A DNA stretch of 31,443 bases from Emcibacteraceae bacterium (GCA_016763335.1 JAESUD010000049.1:1-31443); one strand, 5' to 3'; shown: positions 9,229 to 16,950, counted from the stretch's first letter. The notes: a model not told the origin generated them from the sequence alone. Translations and numbers: made by a program.

Positions 9229-9266
9229 TTGCCGACCTTGATGGAAAGCATTGCCGAGTAAATTTT
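9229..9266. promoter_or_regulatory. paired TTGCCGA boxes, candidate FlbD-type enhancer
   Basis: Two copies of TTGCCGA start at 9229 and 9251, exactly 22 bp apart. The second continues as TTGCCGAGTAAATTTTA, shared almost exactly with 13901-13917. They lie 115-140 bp upstream of the flgI -12 element and ~110 bp upstream of fliX. Caulobacter FlbD binds ftr enhancers at comparable distances from sigma-54 flagellar promoters, so this is a reasonable binding-site candidate. The remaining part of 9131-9365 shows only AT-rich sequence. Confidence 0.6.
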
Positions 9267-9365
9267 ATTAATAAAATATCTATGAATTGGTTGTAAGTTT
9301 TAATATTATCTTCATAATTATAGATAGTGATAAATGATTATAATTTCCGATTTTGAGAATAAATT

Positions 9366-9787
9366 ATGAAAATTAAAGGACCAAATCGCGTCACGACCAG
9401 TAACGTTAAACGGGCGAAATCAAATCTTCCGTCGATAAGTCCGCGTTTGGAAAATCCCTAAGCACTGAAGAGACGCAAGCGGCAAGCGCCATGAGCGGAA
9501 CTGCACCCATTACTTCTGTAAATAGTTTGCTTGCCTTGCAGGAAATGCCTACTGCAACAACAGGTAAGTCAAAAGCCGTTAAGCATGCGGAAGGGCTAAT
9601 TGAACATCTTGACGCAATTCGCCATGGATTACTGCTTGGGCAAATATCAAAACAACGATTAAGTAATATTGTTAAGGCATTGGAAACACAGCGGGAAAAA
9701 AACCTTGACCCCGAACTTGTCCAAATTATAAACGATATTGAGCTTCGTGCAAAAGTGGAACTCGCTAAGCTTGAAATGATCAGATAG
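9366..9787 (+). pseudogene. fliX: flagellar assembly regulator FliX, apparent 1-base frameshift
   Basis: FliX couples early flagellar assembly to FlbD-dependent transcription in Caulobacter. The first frame from the ATG at 9366 gives MKIKGPNRVTTSNVKRAKSN, a FliX-like start, and would end at TAA 9459-9461. The rest of FliX is in the -1 frame: SLSTEETQAASAMSGTAPITSVNSLLALQEMP, then IEHLDAIRHGLLLGQISK and IINDIELRAKVELAKLEM, the conserved C-terminus. Adding one A to the AAA at 9422-9424 joins the frames into a 140-residue protein of normal size. The alternative is translation from the ATG at 9491 only (98 residues), but no good RBS is seen there. The break lies in a homopolymer, so a base-call error is quite possible. 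It is divergent from flgI. Confidence 0.8.
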
Positions 9788-9908
9788 GCGATTTTATATT
9801 TTCTGTCGAAAATTCTTCACAGGCCACTTTAATAAAATAACTTGAAATTTGTAGGCGACTTAAGTAGGTTGACACCAATTTTGTAACCAATACTTAGTAG
9901 AGGTAATA

Positions 9909-10325
9909 ATGTTAGTGGAATTGCCAGATGGATATGAGCCTTCTGATACAGAAGAGTTTATGAATGACATGCAATTAGAATTTTTCCGCCAAAAACTTGT
10001 AACGTGGAAAGAATCAATCATGATTGTTTCTCGAGAAACTCTCTCACATCTCCAGGAAGATAGTCTTAAAGAACCCGATATAGCAGATAGAGCCTCTGCG
10101 GAAACGGATTGGTCAGTAGAACTAAGAACGCGTGACCGCCAACGCAAATTAGTTATGAAAATTGATGCGGCTATTAAAAGAATCGAAAAAAAGGAATATG
10201 GCTATTGTGAAGTCAGCGGGGAGCAAATCAGCCTTAAACGATTGCAAGCACGCCCGATCGCCACAATGACGATTGAGTCTCAGGAAAATCATGAAAATTA
10301 TGAAAGAGTGCATAGAGACAATTAA
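9909..10325 (+). CDS. dksA: DksA-type RNA polymerase-binding regulator, cysteine-poor
   Basis: DksA inserts a coiled coil into the RNA polymerase secondary channel and works with ppGpp. The 138-residue protein has the coiled-coil tip PDIADRA, with the two functional aspartates Asp57 and Asp60 conserved, then WSVELRTRDRQRKLVMKI. The C-terminal zinc-finger-like module GYCEVSGEQISLKRLQARPIATMTIESQE retains only the first of four zinc cysteines (Cys100; the others are Ser, Thr and Ser). Such reduced versions are common in alphaproteobacteria and are expected to fold without zinc. RBS AGAGG lies before the ATG. A strong terminator follows. Confidence 0.93.
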   Translation: MLVELPDGYEPSDTEEFMNDMQLEFFRQKLVTWKESIMIVSRETLSHLQEDSLKEPDIADRASAETDWSVELRTRDRQRKLVMKIDAAIKRIEKKEYGYCEVSGEQISLKRLQARPIATMTIESQENHENYERVHRDN

Positions 10326-10349
10326 AGTTTAAATGTTTTTTTGAATAGT

Positions 10350-10384
10350 AAAAGGGCTGTAACTTTTTGTTACAGCCCTTTTTT
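10350..10384. terminator. intrinsic terminator between convergent dksA and flgH
   Basis: A 13-bp perfect stem (AAAGGGCTGTAAC at 10351-10363, GTTACAGCCCTTT at 10369-10381) with loop TTTTT, followed by a T-run to 10384. A shorter T-run on the other strand (TTTTAC) makes it usable for flgH as well. Confidence 0.9.
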
Positions 10385-10445
10385 AATTGTGCAGGAACAT
10401 TGGTTATAGATTATGTATCTTTAACCAGGACACAATATTATAAGA

Positions 10446-11195
10446 TTAAAACGGGAAGATAATATCAAATAGCTGGCTTCCGTAACGGGGTTGTTGGAAG
10501 TCAGTCAATTGACCACGACCACCATAAGATATTCTGGCTTCGGCAATTTGCGTGTGATCGATTGTATTGGTCGAGCTAATGTCTTCAGGGCGGATCACGC
10601 CCATTATGGTCAGCTCGCGTACTTCAAAATTTACCCGAACTTCTTGTTTTCCCTGAATGACCATGTTTCCGTTAGGTAACTTTTGGGTCACCACCGCGGC
10701 GACAATTAGGTTGATCGTCTCGCTACGGTCAACTTTACCGGTTCCGGCATTGGATGTTGAACCGGTTGTGTTAACAAGATCCCCAGGCGTCAATGCATCA
10801 GGAAGAAAAGTTTCAAGGCCGAGCATTTTATTCATATTTAGATCTTCGGAAGTACTTCTGGTTCGGGTCGTTGCGTTATCGATAGAGGCCTTATCATTGA
10901 TGGTGATATTAACGGTAAGGATATCACCAACTTGTGAGGCGCGTGCGTCTTTAAAGAAATCACGTGAACCGGTACGCCACAAGCTATTATTTTGATGATC
11001 CGAAGTCAGCACAGCATTTTGTGCAACCATTGGAATAGGTTCGTGCTGTGTTAATTGTGGTGCAACCCGTGTGTTGGTAATCGGGGCAAGGTCGGGTGCG
11101 CTGCCAATGTTACCTATTCTGCCGATCGTGCCACAACCGGACAGGACCATTATTAACAAAACGGGAACGGCTTTACTGAATATTGATTTTTTCAT
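10446..11195 (-). CDS. flgH: flagellar L-ring lipoprotein
   Basis: FlgH forms the outer-membrane L ring. The 249-residue protein begins with a lipoprotein signal (MKKSIFSKAVPVLLIMVLSGC) with lipobox LSGC, cleaved before Cys21. Family segments follow: NSLWRTGSRDFFKDARASQVGDILTV, DKASIDNATT, KLPNGNMVIQGKQEVRVNFEVRELTIMGVIRPEDIS and the C-terminus YGGRGQLTDFQQPRYGSQLFDIIFPF. RBS AAAGGA. It is the last gene of the flgF-flgG-flgA-flgH operon, 22 nt after flgA. Confidence 0.95.
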   Translation of the reverse strand: MKKSIFSKAVPVLLIMVLSGCGTIGRIGNIGSAPDLAPITNTRVAPQLTQHEPIPMVAQNAVLTSDHQNNSLWRTGSRDFFKDARASQVGDILTVNITINDKASIDNATTRTRSTSEDLNMNKMLGLETFLPDALTPGDLVNTTGSTSNAGTGKVDRSETINLIVAAVVTQKLPNGNMVIQGKQEVRVNFEVRELTIMGVIRPEDISSTNTIDHTQIAEARISYGGRGQLTDFQQPRYGSQLFDIIFPF

Positions 11196-11217
11196 AATTG
11201 TTCCTTTCTATGAATGC

Positions 11218-12189
11218 TTAGTTTAACAGCACAAGACTGCTGGCATCGGCATAAACTTCTACTTGGTTAGGGCCGAGTATAATTGCCGAGATAATTTTTT
11301 GTGATGCATTATTCTTCACTTGAATGACATCCCCTTTTCCGCCTTTTTGAATTGCTTTACCAATTGTGGAAAGACTAATTCTTGCTGTTTTAAAATTGAT
11401 TTTTACCAGCGCGCCGCGTTTTACGAGTATGGGCCTGTTCACTTCATTAAGACGAATGGCAATGCCTTCTTTAATTTGGGTGCGTGGTGTCATACCGATC
11501 AGTTTATCCTGAGCTCGGATCATGTTTCTGCTAACCTGGCTATCGGGAAGGGAAATCCATTTTATATCAGAGGCCGTTATTACATCACCACTCCGTAATG
11601 TCCGCGCAAGGGAAGGGATCATTGTTACTCTTATGATCCTACCATTTATTGTGTGTAATGTTTCCCCGCCACTGCCCGTAGGTGCACCAATTAAAGCAGA
11701 GAATTTATCGCTCCTCTTATCAAGGCTTATATTTTTGATATTCATATCAGCAGCGTCAAATCCGTTTGGTAGGTGAATTTGGCCATTTCGGTTATAGAAC
11801 CGAATGTCTAGATTTTGGGAAGAATGATAAAGGTTTTTTAGTTCTGCTTCGAGATCGGGTTTAAGTTCTGAATAACTTATAACGGTGCTTACGCGACTAA
11901 CCACGACATTTTTAACGCCGGCACTATTACGCCAACGAATGTTATGGGCTCGTGTAAGTTTTAAAATATGTCGAGCAGAAATCAGTATTTTCTTTCCTGG
12001 TTCCGGCGCTTGACCGATAACAATGTCCTGATTTTCAATCATATCAGCGAAGATATCACCAAGAGTGATAACACTATCATCAATCATAACCGCTGGTTTT
12101 AACTCCGGTAATGTTTCCTGGGCATTTAAAGAAACCACCGGATTTATGAAAAACAGAAACAATATTGTTATATAAAGTTTTTTAATCAT
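11218..12189 (-). CDS. flgA: FlgA, P-ring assembly chaperone
   Basis: FlgA is a periplasmic chaperone for P-ring formation by FlgI. The 323-residue protein has a cleavable signal peptide (MIKKLYITILFLFFINPVVSLNAQE). A middle region precedes a C-terminal SAF domain (LARTLRSGDVITASDIKWISLPDSQVSRNMIRAQDKLIGMTPRTQIKEGIAIRLNEVNRP, then VKRGALVKINFKTARISLSTIGKAIQKGGKGDVIQVKN). These are the diagnostic FlgA segments. Five nucleotides separate it from flgG; an AAGGT RBS lies in flgG's end region. Confidence 0.92.
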   Translation of the reverse strand: MIKKLYITILFLFFINPVVSLNAQETLPELKPAVMIDDSVITLGDIFADMIENQDIVIGQAPEPGKKILISARHILKLTRAHNIRWRNSAGVKNVVVSRVSTVISYSELKPDLEAELKNLYHSSQNLDIRFYNRNGQIHLPNGFDAADMNIKNISLDKRSDKFSALIGAPTGSGGETLHTINGRIIRVTMIPSLARTLRSGDVITASDIKWISLPDSQVSRNMIRAQDKLIGMTPRTQIKEGIAIRLNEVNRPILVKRGALVKINFKTARISLSTIGKAIQKGGKGDVIQVKNNASQKIISAIILGPNQVEVYADASSLVLLN

Positions 12190-12194
12190 TTTCT

Positions 12195-12980
12195 TTACCT
12201 TAGGTTAGACGTGACGCTGAGCATTTCATCGGCAGTACTAATCACCTTTGAATTCATTTCATATGCGCGCTGCGCCGCGATGAGCTGTGTAATTTCAGAA
12301 ACTGAGTTTACGTTTGAGCGCTCCAGATAGCCCTGTACGATTGAGCCATATCCCGGTGTGTTGGGCGAACCGATACTGGCGGCACCAGATGCGGGGGTTT
12401 CAAGTAATAGATTGTCACCAATCGCCTGGAGACCCGCATTATTTGGAAAAATAGCGATTTCAAATTGGCCGACATTTTGCGGCTCAAGTTGCCCATCAAT
12501 TTTTACAAGAACTTCACCATTGGCATTAATAGAAATGTCGATGGCCTCTTGGGGAATGGTTATTCCCGGATTGATTGTGTAACCTTCGGAATTAACGACT
12601 TCTCCTGTAGGGCTTAACTGAAATGACCCGGCTCTGGTGTAGGCATCTTCACCATTTGGTAATTGCACTCGGAAATAACCCCGCCCGTTGATGGCCATAT
12701 CAAGAGGGGTGTCAGAATTTACCAGCTCACCTTGCGAGGTTACGCGGTAAACGCCCGCTGTTCTAACACCAACACCGATCTGAATGCCGGTTGGCACCAC
12801 GGTTCCGGCATCTGATGATGCGGCACCAGCGCGTTCAATATTTTGATAAAGCAAATCCTGAAATTCAGCACGTTGTCTTTTGTAACCGGTGGTATTCATA
12901 TTTGCGATGTTATTGGATATGACCTCAACATTTAATTGTTGAGCAAGCATTCCTGTGGCTGCGATACTAAGGGCTTTCAT
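12195..12980 (-). CDS. flgG: distal rod protein
   Basis: FlgG builds the distal rod. The 261-residue protein has the N-terminal helix MKALSIAATGMLAQQLNVEVISNNIANMNTTGYKRQRAEFQDLLYQ, then the Flg-hook core (PTGIQIGVGVRT, TPLDMAINGRGYFRVQLPNGEDAYTRAGSF). It ends with the typical FlgG tail QGYLERSNVNSVSEITQLIAAQRAYEMNSKVISTADEMLSVTSNLR. Length matches the family (~262). RBS AAGGA. Downstream of flgF in one operon. Confidence 0.97.
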   Translation of the reverse strand: MKALSIAATGMLAQQLNVEVISNNIANMNTTGYKRQRAEFQDLLYQNIERAGAASSDAGTVVPTGIQIGVGVRTAGVYRVTSQGELVNSDTPLDMAINGRGYFRVQLPNGEDAYTRAGSFQLSPTGEVVNSEGYTINPGITIPQEAIDISINANGEVLVKIDGQLEPQNVGQFEIAIFPNNAGLQAIGDNLLLETPASGAASIGSPNTPGYGSIVQGYLERSNVNSVSEITQLIAAQRAYEMNSKVISTADEMLSVTSNLR

Positions 12981-12998
12981 AAGCTATTCCTTTATATT

Positions 12999-13025
12999 TA
13001 TTCATCATTTATGTGGTGATGAATA
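12999..13025. repeat. intercistronic hairpin flgF-flgG
   Basis: A 9-bp inverted repeat (TATTCATCA / TGATGAATA, 9-nt loop) begins 1 nt after the flgF stop. There is no T-run on the transcribed side. It may stabilise or process the operon mRNA; no known family is recognised. Confidence 0.5.
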
Positions 13026-13766
13026 TTAAGCAAATTTGGTAATTTTATTAATTGCTGCTGATTGTGTTTGTTGTACCCGATCAATCAGGTTTGCGGTTTG
13101 GGCGTATGCACGGCTTAACTGGATCATGTTGGTGATCTCAAGAACCGGTGAAACATTTGATGTTTCAAGCATGCCTTGGGCAATCTTATAATTATCAGAC
13201 GGTGTGGGTTCTTCTTCTGCGGAATATAAATTATCGCCAATTTTTCTCATGGCGCCGTAGCTTTGAAATTGTAGCACGGCAATTTTTCCAACATCGCCAA
13301 CATTCTTGGCAGACACCGTACCGTCCTCGGCAATTTTAAAACCATCTGCGTTTGGCGGGAATTGAAAGGGGGCGTCTCCGTCATCAAGAATTTCATGGCC
13401 ATCAGTAGTGATAAGCGTGAAATCCGCTGAAAGAGAAAAATGGCCGTTTCGGGTGTAGGCAATTGTGCCATCTGTCTTTCGCACCTTAAACATGCCTTCG
13501 CCTTCGAGGGCGATATCAAGCACGTTTCCGGTAGTAACGAGTTCGCCGTTGGACATTTGTCTGGCAATGCCTACTTCTTGTACAAACGATACTTTTTTAA
13601 ATGATTCTGGTAATGAGCCACCAATATCACTGAGATATTCATTAAACATAATGCTTTCACGCTTGAAAGCGGTCGTGTTCATGTTGGCGATATTGTTGGC
13701 AATAATATCCATCTGGCGGCGCATAGCCACCTGATGAGATAAGCTTACTAATATTTTCGTGTCCAT
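13026..13766 (-). CDS. flgF: proximal rod protein
   Basis: FlgF is a rod subunit. From the ATG at 13766 the protein has 246 residues starting MDTKILVSLSHQVAMRRQMDIIANNIANMNTTAFKRE, the standard FlgF N-terminus. The core has LDIALEGEGMFKVRKTDGTIAYTRNGHFSL, and the tail QGMLETSNVSPVLEITNMIQLSRAYAQTANLIDRVQQTQSAAINKI. The open frame extends up to a TTG at 13811, but the -24/-12 promoter at 13811-13828 places the transcription start near 13801, and AAGGAC lies ~9 nt before 13766; that start is chosen. First gene of the leftward rod/ring operon. Confidence 0.95.
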   Translation of the reverse strand: MDTKILVSLSHQVAMRRQMDIIANNIANMNTTAFKRESIMFNEYLSDIGGSLPESFKKVSFVQEVGIARQMSNGELVTTGNVLDIALEGEGMFKVRKTDGTIAYTRNGHFSLSADFTLITTDGHEILDDGDAPFQFPPNADGFKIAEDGTVSAKNVGDVGKIAVLQFQSYGAMRKIGDNLYSAEEEPTPSDNYKIAQGMLETSNVSPVLEITNMIQLSRAYAQTANLIDRVQQTQSAAINKITKFA

Positions 13767-13810
13767 CTTAACGGTCCTTCTGTCCATTTCGATTGTTCCT
13801 GCCCTGAACA

Positions 13811-13828
13811 ATGCATAAACTATGCCAA
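13811..13828 (-). promoter_or_regulatory. sigma-54 (-24/-12) promoter of flgF operon
   Basis: On the - strand the site reads TTGGCATAGTTTATGCAT: GG and GC exactly 12 bp apart, TTGGCA as in the other two sites. Predicted start near 13801, giving a ~35-nt leader to flgF. Confidence 0.8.
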
Positions 13829-13900
13829 AATTGATAAAGTTAATTATTTCAATTGGTTAGGGAAATTTTCAGAATGGGAGGGGGGCGTAAAAGGAAGAGT

Positions 13901-13930
13901 TTGCCGAGTAAATTTTACCGTTTTACCGAG
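13901..13930. promoter_or_regulatory. paired TTGCCGAG/TTACCGAG boxes, candidate FlbD-type enhancer
   Basis: TTGCCGAG starts at 13901 and TTACCGAG at 13923, exactly 22 bp apart as upstream of flgI. Between them runs TAAATTTTA, also shared with the flgI element. They lie 90-115 bp upstream of the flgF -12 element. The remaining stretch 13931-14106 up to fliL is AT-rich. It holds a TTAG-N7-TTAA near-CtrA motif at 14066-14080 and no gene. Confidence 0.6.
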
Positions 13931-14106
13931 CATTTTTATGTTCGTAGTGATGGATGTCTTTATTTTCTTCTTATTATATCTTTATTATGTTAATTATGAA
14001 AATTAACCATAACGAGAATTCAAATTCCTAACGAATTCTTAACTTTACGGTATTAAAATCGTGTTTTAGAAAATAATTAAATTAATTATCAAGAAATGTT
14101 TAAGCG

Positions 14107-14652
14107 ATGAGCGACGAAGAAGAAACAGATAAAGATAGTGAGCTGGAAGAAGGCTTGGAGAAGAAAAAGTTTAGCGGCAAGAAAATGATTATGATCATTG
14201 TGCCGGTTTTACTTTTGCTTGTTGGTGGTGGCGCGGCATTTATGTTCATGGGCGGGGACGAGGAAGTCCACGAAGTTGAACTGGATGAGCACGGCAATCC
14301 AATTGTTGCTCTTGATGAAGAAGAAGAGGGCGCAGAAGTTTTGGAACTTCTTTTTTATGATATAGAACCAATGTTGGTTAATTTGACCTCTACGAGTGGA
14401 AAATCAGCATACCTTAAACTTTCAGTAACGCTTGAAGTGGATAAACAGAGCGCAATTGAAGAGCTAGATATAAATTTACCAAGAATTGTTGATAATTTTC
14501 AGGTATATTTAAGAGAGCTGAGACTTGAAGATATTAATGGCTCTGCCGGAATGTTCCGCCTCAAGGAAGAATTGTTAATTCGGGTAAATGAAACTATCTA
14601 CCCAACCCGGGTAAATGATGTGCTATTTAAAGAAATGTTGATCAACGGATAA
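14107..14652 (+). CDS. fliL: flagellar basal body-associated protein FliL
   Basis: FliL surrounds the stator units and supports torque. The 181-residue protein has an acidic cytoplasmic N-terminus (residues 1-25), one membrane helix (MIMIIVPVLLLLVGGGAAFMFM, ~27-48), an acidic linker, and a periplasmic FliL domain. That domain has FYDIEPMLVNLTSTSGKSAYLKLSVTLEVD, then LPRIVDNFQVYLRELRLEDINGSAGMFRLKEELLIRVN and a final NDVLFKEMLING. It is the first gene of the operon with fliM, 6 nt upstream. Confidence 0.95.
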   Translation: MSDEEETDKDSELEEGLEKKKFSGKKMIMIIVPVLLLLVGGGAAFMFMGGDEEVHEVELDEHGNPIVALDEEEEGAEVLELLFYDIEPMLVNLTSTSGKSAYLKLSVTLEVDKQSAIEELDINLPRIVDNFQVYLRELRLEDINGSAGMFRLKEELLIRVNETIYPTRVNDVLFKEMLING

Positions 14653-14658
14653 CTTTTA

Positions 14659-15774
14659 ATGTCGGATGAAGACGAGAAAATTGATGATGATGCAGTAGCG
14701 GCCGAATGGGCTGCTATGGCAGAAGCTGATGGTGATGACGAAGGCGGCGACGGTGCTGGCGATGGCAATAGTGATAGCGATGATGAGATGGCCGCTGCTA
14801 TGGGGGTCGAGCGGGTTCTGGATCAAGGTGAAATTGATAGTTTGCTCGGGTTTGACGGTGATGATGAAGATGGCGGTACAAAAACCGGCGTTCAGGCACT
14901 TATAAATAGTGGCCTTGTCGCCTATGAACGTCTTCCGATGCTTGATATTATCTTTGACCGTTATGTTAGAATGATGTCTACTTCGCTTCGTAATTTTACC
15001 TCGGACAATTTTGAGGTTTCCATCGATAGCATGACATCAATTCGTTTCGGTGATTATCTGAATTCTATTCCGCTTCCGGCAATGCTTGCTGTTTTTGAGG
15101 CGAAAGAATGGGAAAATCATGGTTTGATTACGATTGACAGTAATATGATTTATTCTGTGGTCGATGCACTTCTTGGTGGACGGCGAGGTAATGCACCAAT
15201 GCGTATTGAAGGCAGGCCATATACAACAATTGAACATACGCTGGTCGGCGAAATGTTGAATGTAATGCTTAAGGATCTTTGTGGTGCATTTGAACCGCTA
15301 AGCCCTGTAACATTTACACTTGACCGAATGGAGACAAACCCTAGGTTTGCAACTATTGCCCAGACAAGTAATGCGGCTCTGCTTATTAAAATGCGTGCTG
15401 ATATGGCCGACCGTGGCGGCAAAATGGAACTAGTGCTTCCATATGCAACAATTGAACCAATTCGCGAGCTTCTCTTGCAACGTTATATGGGGGAAAAATT
15501 TGGACGTGATAGTATTTGGGAATCTCATTTAGCCAATGAAATATTACTGACAGATGTTGAGCTTGATGCGGTTCTTGATGAACAAAGTATGACCCTTCGC
15601 GAAGTAATGAATTTTAAAGTTGGGCAAACTTTAATGCTTAACGTTGATCAAGATGCTGATATTGATTTGCGATGTTCGGGGGTTTCCATGTTAAAAGGAA
15701 AAACTGGCATGTCCGGCCGCTTTAAAGCGGTCCGGGTCGAGCATGTTGTGAGTAGGGATGAAAGAAATTCATGA
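14659..15774 (+). CDS. fliM: flagellar motor switch protein FliM (acidic N-terminal extension)
   Basis: FliM forms the C-ring middle domain and binds CheY-P. In this 371-residue protein the CheY-binding motif LDQGEIDSLLG is at ~54-64, not at the very N-terminus. It follows a ~50-residue Asp/Glu/Gly-rich segment. The CheC-like middle domain has ERLPMLDIIFDRYVRMMSTSLRNFT and FVSVDSM-like NFEVSIDSMTSIRFGDYLNSIP, LLGGRR and TTIEHTLVGEMLNVMLKDL. The C-terminal SpoA domain has TLREVMNFKVGQTLMLNVDQDADIDLRCSGVSMLKGKTG. Overlaps the next gene by ATGA. Confidence 0.95.
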   Translation: MSDEDEKIDDDAVAAEWAAMAEADGDDEGGDGAGDGNSDSDDEMAAAMGVERVLDQGEIDSLLGFDGDDEDGGTKTGVQALINSGLVAYERLPMLDIIFDRYVRMMSTSLRNFTSDNFEVSIDSMTSIRFGDYLNSIPLPAMLAVFEAKEWENHGLITIDSNMIYSVVDALLGGRRGNAPMRIEGRPYTTIEHTLVGEMLNVMLKDLCGAFEPLSPVTFTLDRMETNPRFATIAQTSNAALLIKMRADMADRGGKMELVLPYATIEPIRELLLQRYMGEKFGRDSIWESHLANEILLTDVELDAVLDEQSMTLREVMNFKVGQTLMLNVDQDADIDLRCSGVSMLKGKTGMSGRFKAVRVEHVVSRDERNS

Positions 15775-16256
15775 TATATTCTCCTGAAAATATCTTAAAC
15801 TTCATCATTCTTGTCATGTTATTTGTGATGATTGTCTATTGTATTATTTTGAACAGAAGACTTAAGGCGTTTCGAAATATTAAGCAGGAAATGAATGTGA
15901 TTATTAATCAGCTGAATGCCTCAACCAGTCACGCTCAACAATCTATTATAGAATTGAGGAATGTCGTATCTGAGGAAGGTCAAAAGCTCGATCAGAAACT
16001 GAGAAAAGCTTCTGAAATGGCCGATGAGCTTGATATGATCAATGAAACAGGTTCAAACCTTGCTGATCGGATAGAACAGGGGCTAACTGGAAACAAGAAA
16101 AAACAAAATACTAATTCGCCGCAGCAAGGAAATATTTCTTCTGCAGAGAAAGCGGATATTTCAAATGAAAAGATTTCATTGTCAGATTTAGATAACGAAG
16201 AAAGTAACGCTGGCGGTGATGACAGTCTTCTTGAAAGTTTAAGGAACGTAAGATGA
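15771..16256 (+). CDS. DUF6468-like single-pass membrane protein
   Basis: The 161-residue protein has one N-terminal membrane helix (ILNFIILVMLFVMIVYCIILN, ~8-28), then R/K-rich residues. A long amphipathic coiled-coil stretch follows (KAFRNIKQEMNVIINQLNASTSHAQQSIIELRNVV through DRIEQGL, ~34-107), then a polar tail. This is the layout of the DUF6468 proteins often found between fliM and a MotE-like gene in alphaproteobacteria. Molecular function is unknown. Start and stop overlap both neighbours (ATGA), so translation is coupled to fliM and the MotE-like gene. Role in switch or stator organisation is inferred from position only. Confidence 0.65.
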   Translation: MIYSPENILNFIILVMLFVMIVYCIILNRRLKAFRNIKQEMNVIINQLNASTSHAQQSIIELRNVVSEEGQKLDQKLRKASEMADELDMINETGSNLADRIEQGLTGNKKKQNTNSPQQGNISSAEKADISNEKISLSDLDNEESNAGGDDSLLESLRNVR

Positions 16257-16903
16257 AATCAAAAATTCAATTTTTCCCGATTATGATGCTTGTGGTTATT
16301 GTTGTCTTTGGTTTTAAATCATATGACTTTGCTATGGGTCTTGATAATAAAAAAATGCAAAATGATATTGCTGCACAGTTAAATGAAATTGCAACTGCTG
16401 CGGGACAGGAAGATGCCGCACATGGTGAGGAAACCATTTCTGATGCTCCTGAGCCAGCAGCGGATTTTGATCAAGGTGGTTTCCCTTATACGGGTGAAGA
16501 GATACAGTTACTGCAAAAACTTTCTGAAAGGCGAGAAGAATTAGACCAACGTTCAAGAAATATGGATGTACGCGAAAAATTACTCATTGCCACAGAGAAT
16601 GGCATCGATAAAAAAATTGAATCTCTTAAAAGTATTGAAGCACAAATTAGGGCGCTAATGGAACTCCATGATGCGCAGGAAAGAGCACAAATTGATAGTC
16701 TGGTAAAAACCTATTCTGCCATGAAGCCAAAGGATGCCGCGAAAATTTTTAATACTCTGGATATGGATATTCTAATTTCTATTATTGAACAGATGAATCC
16801 TAAAATTGTTGCTAAAGTGCTGCCAGCTATGAATACAAGCTCGGCTAATAATATTACTGTTGAGTTAGCAACACGTAAAAGACTCCCTGAAATCGAAGGA
16901 TAA
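16253..16903 (+). CDS. MotE-like flagellar motor protein (MgtE_N-like domain)
   Basis: The 216-residue protein has a short cytoplasmic start, one hydrophobic segment (FFPIMMLVVIVVFGF, ~6-20), a linker, and a coiled coil (EIQLLQKLSERREELDQRSRNMDVREKLLIATENGIDKKIESLKSIEAQIRAL). The C-terminal helical domain is DSLVKTYSAMKPKDAAKIFNTLDMDILISIIEQMNPKIVAKVLPAMNTSSANNITVELATR, which resembles the MgtE N-terminal/FliG-like armadillo fold. In rhizobia MotE is a periplasmic chaperone for MotC; here no motC is seen in the window. Fourth gene of the fliL operon, followed by a terminator. Confidence 0.75.
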   Translation: MKSKIQFFPIMMLVVIVVFGFKSYDFAMGLDNKKMQNDIAAQLNEIATAAGQEDAAHGEETISDAPEPAADFDQGGFPYTGEEIQLLQKLSERREELDQRSRNMDVREKLLIATENGIDKKIESLKSIEAQIRALMELHDAQERAQIDSLVKTYSAMKPKDAAKIFNTLDMDILISIIEQMNPKIVAKVLPAMNTSSANNITVELATRKRLPEIEG

Positions 16904-16950
16904 CGCCACCAACGTCGTCTAATTTAATGGGGTATTTTACTGTATATATT

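Noticed and set aside
9869..9897. TTGACA -35-like element before dksA
   Set aside because: No acceptable -10 hexamer at 16-18 bp; the implied start would fall inside the RBS.
14066..14080. TTAG-N7-TTAA as a CtrA box for fliL
   Set aside because: One half-site is imperfect and the region is so AT-rich that such matches are expected by chance; mentioned only as a near-motif.
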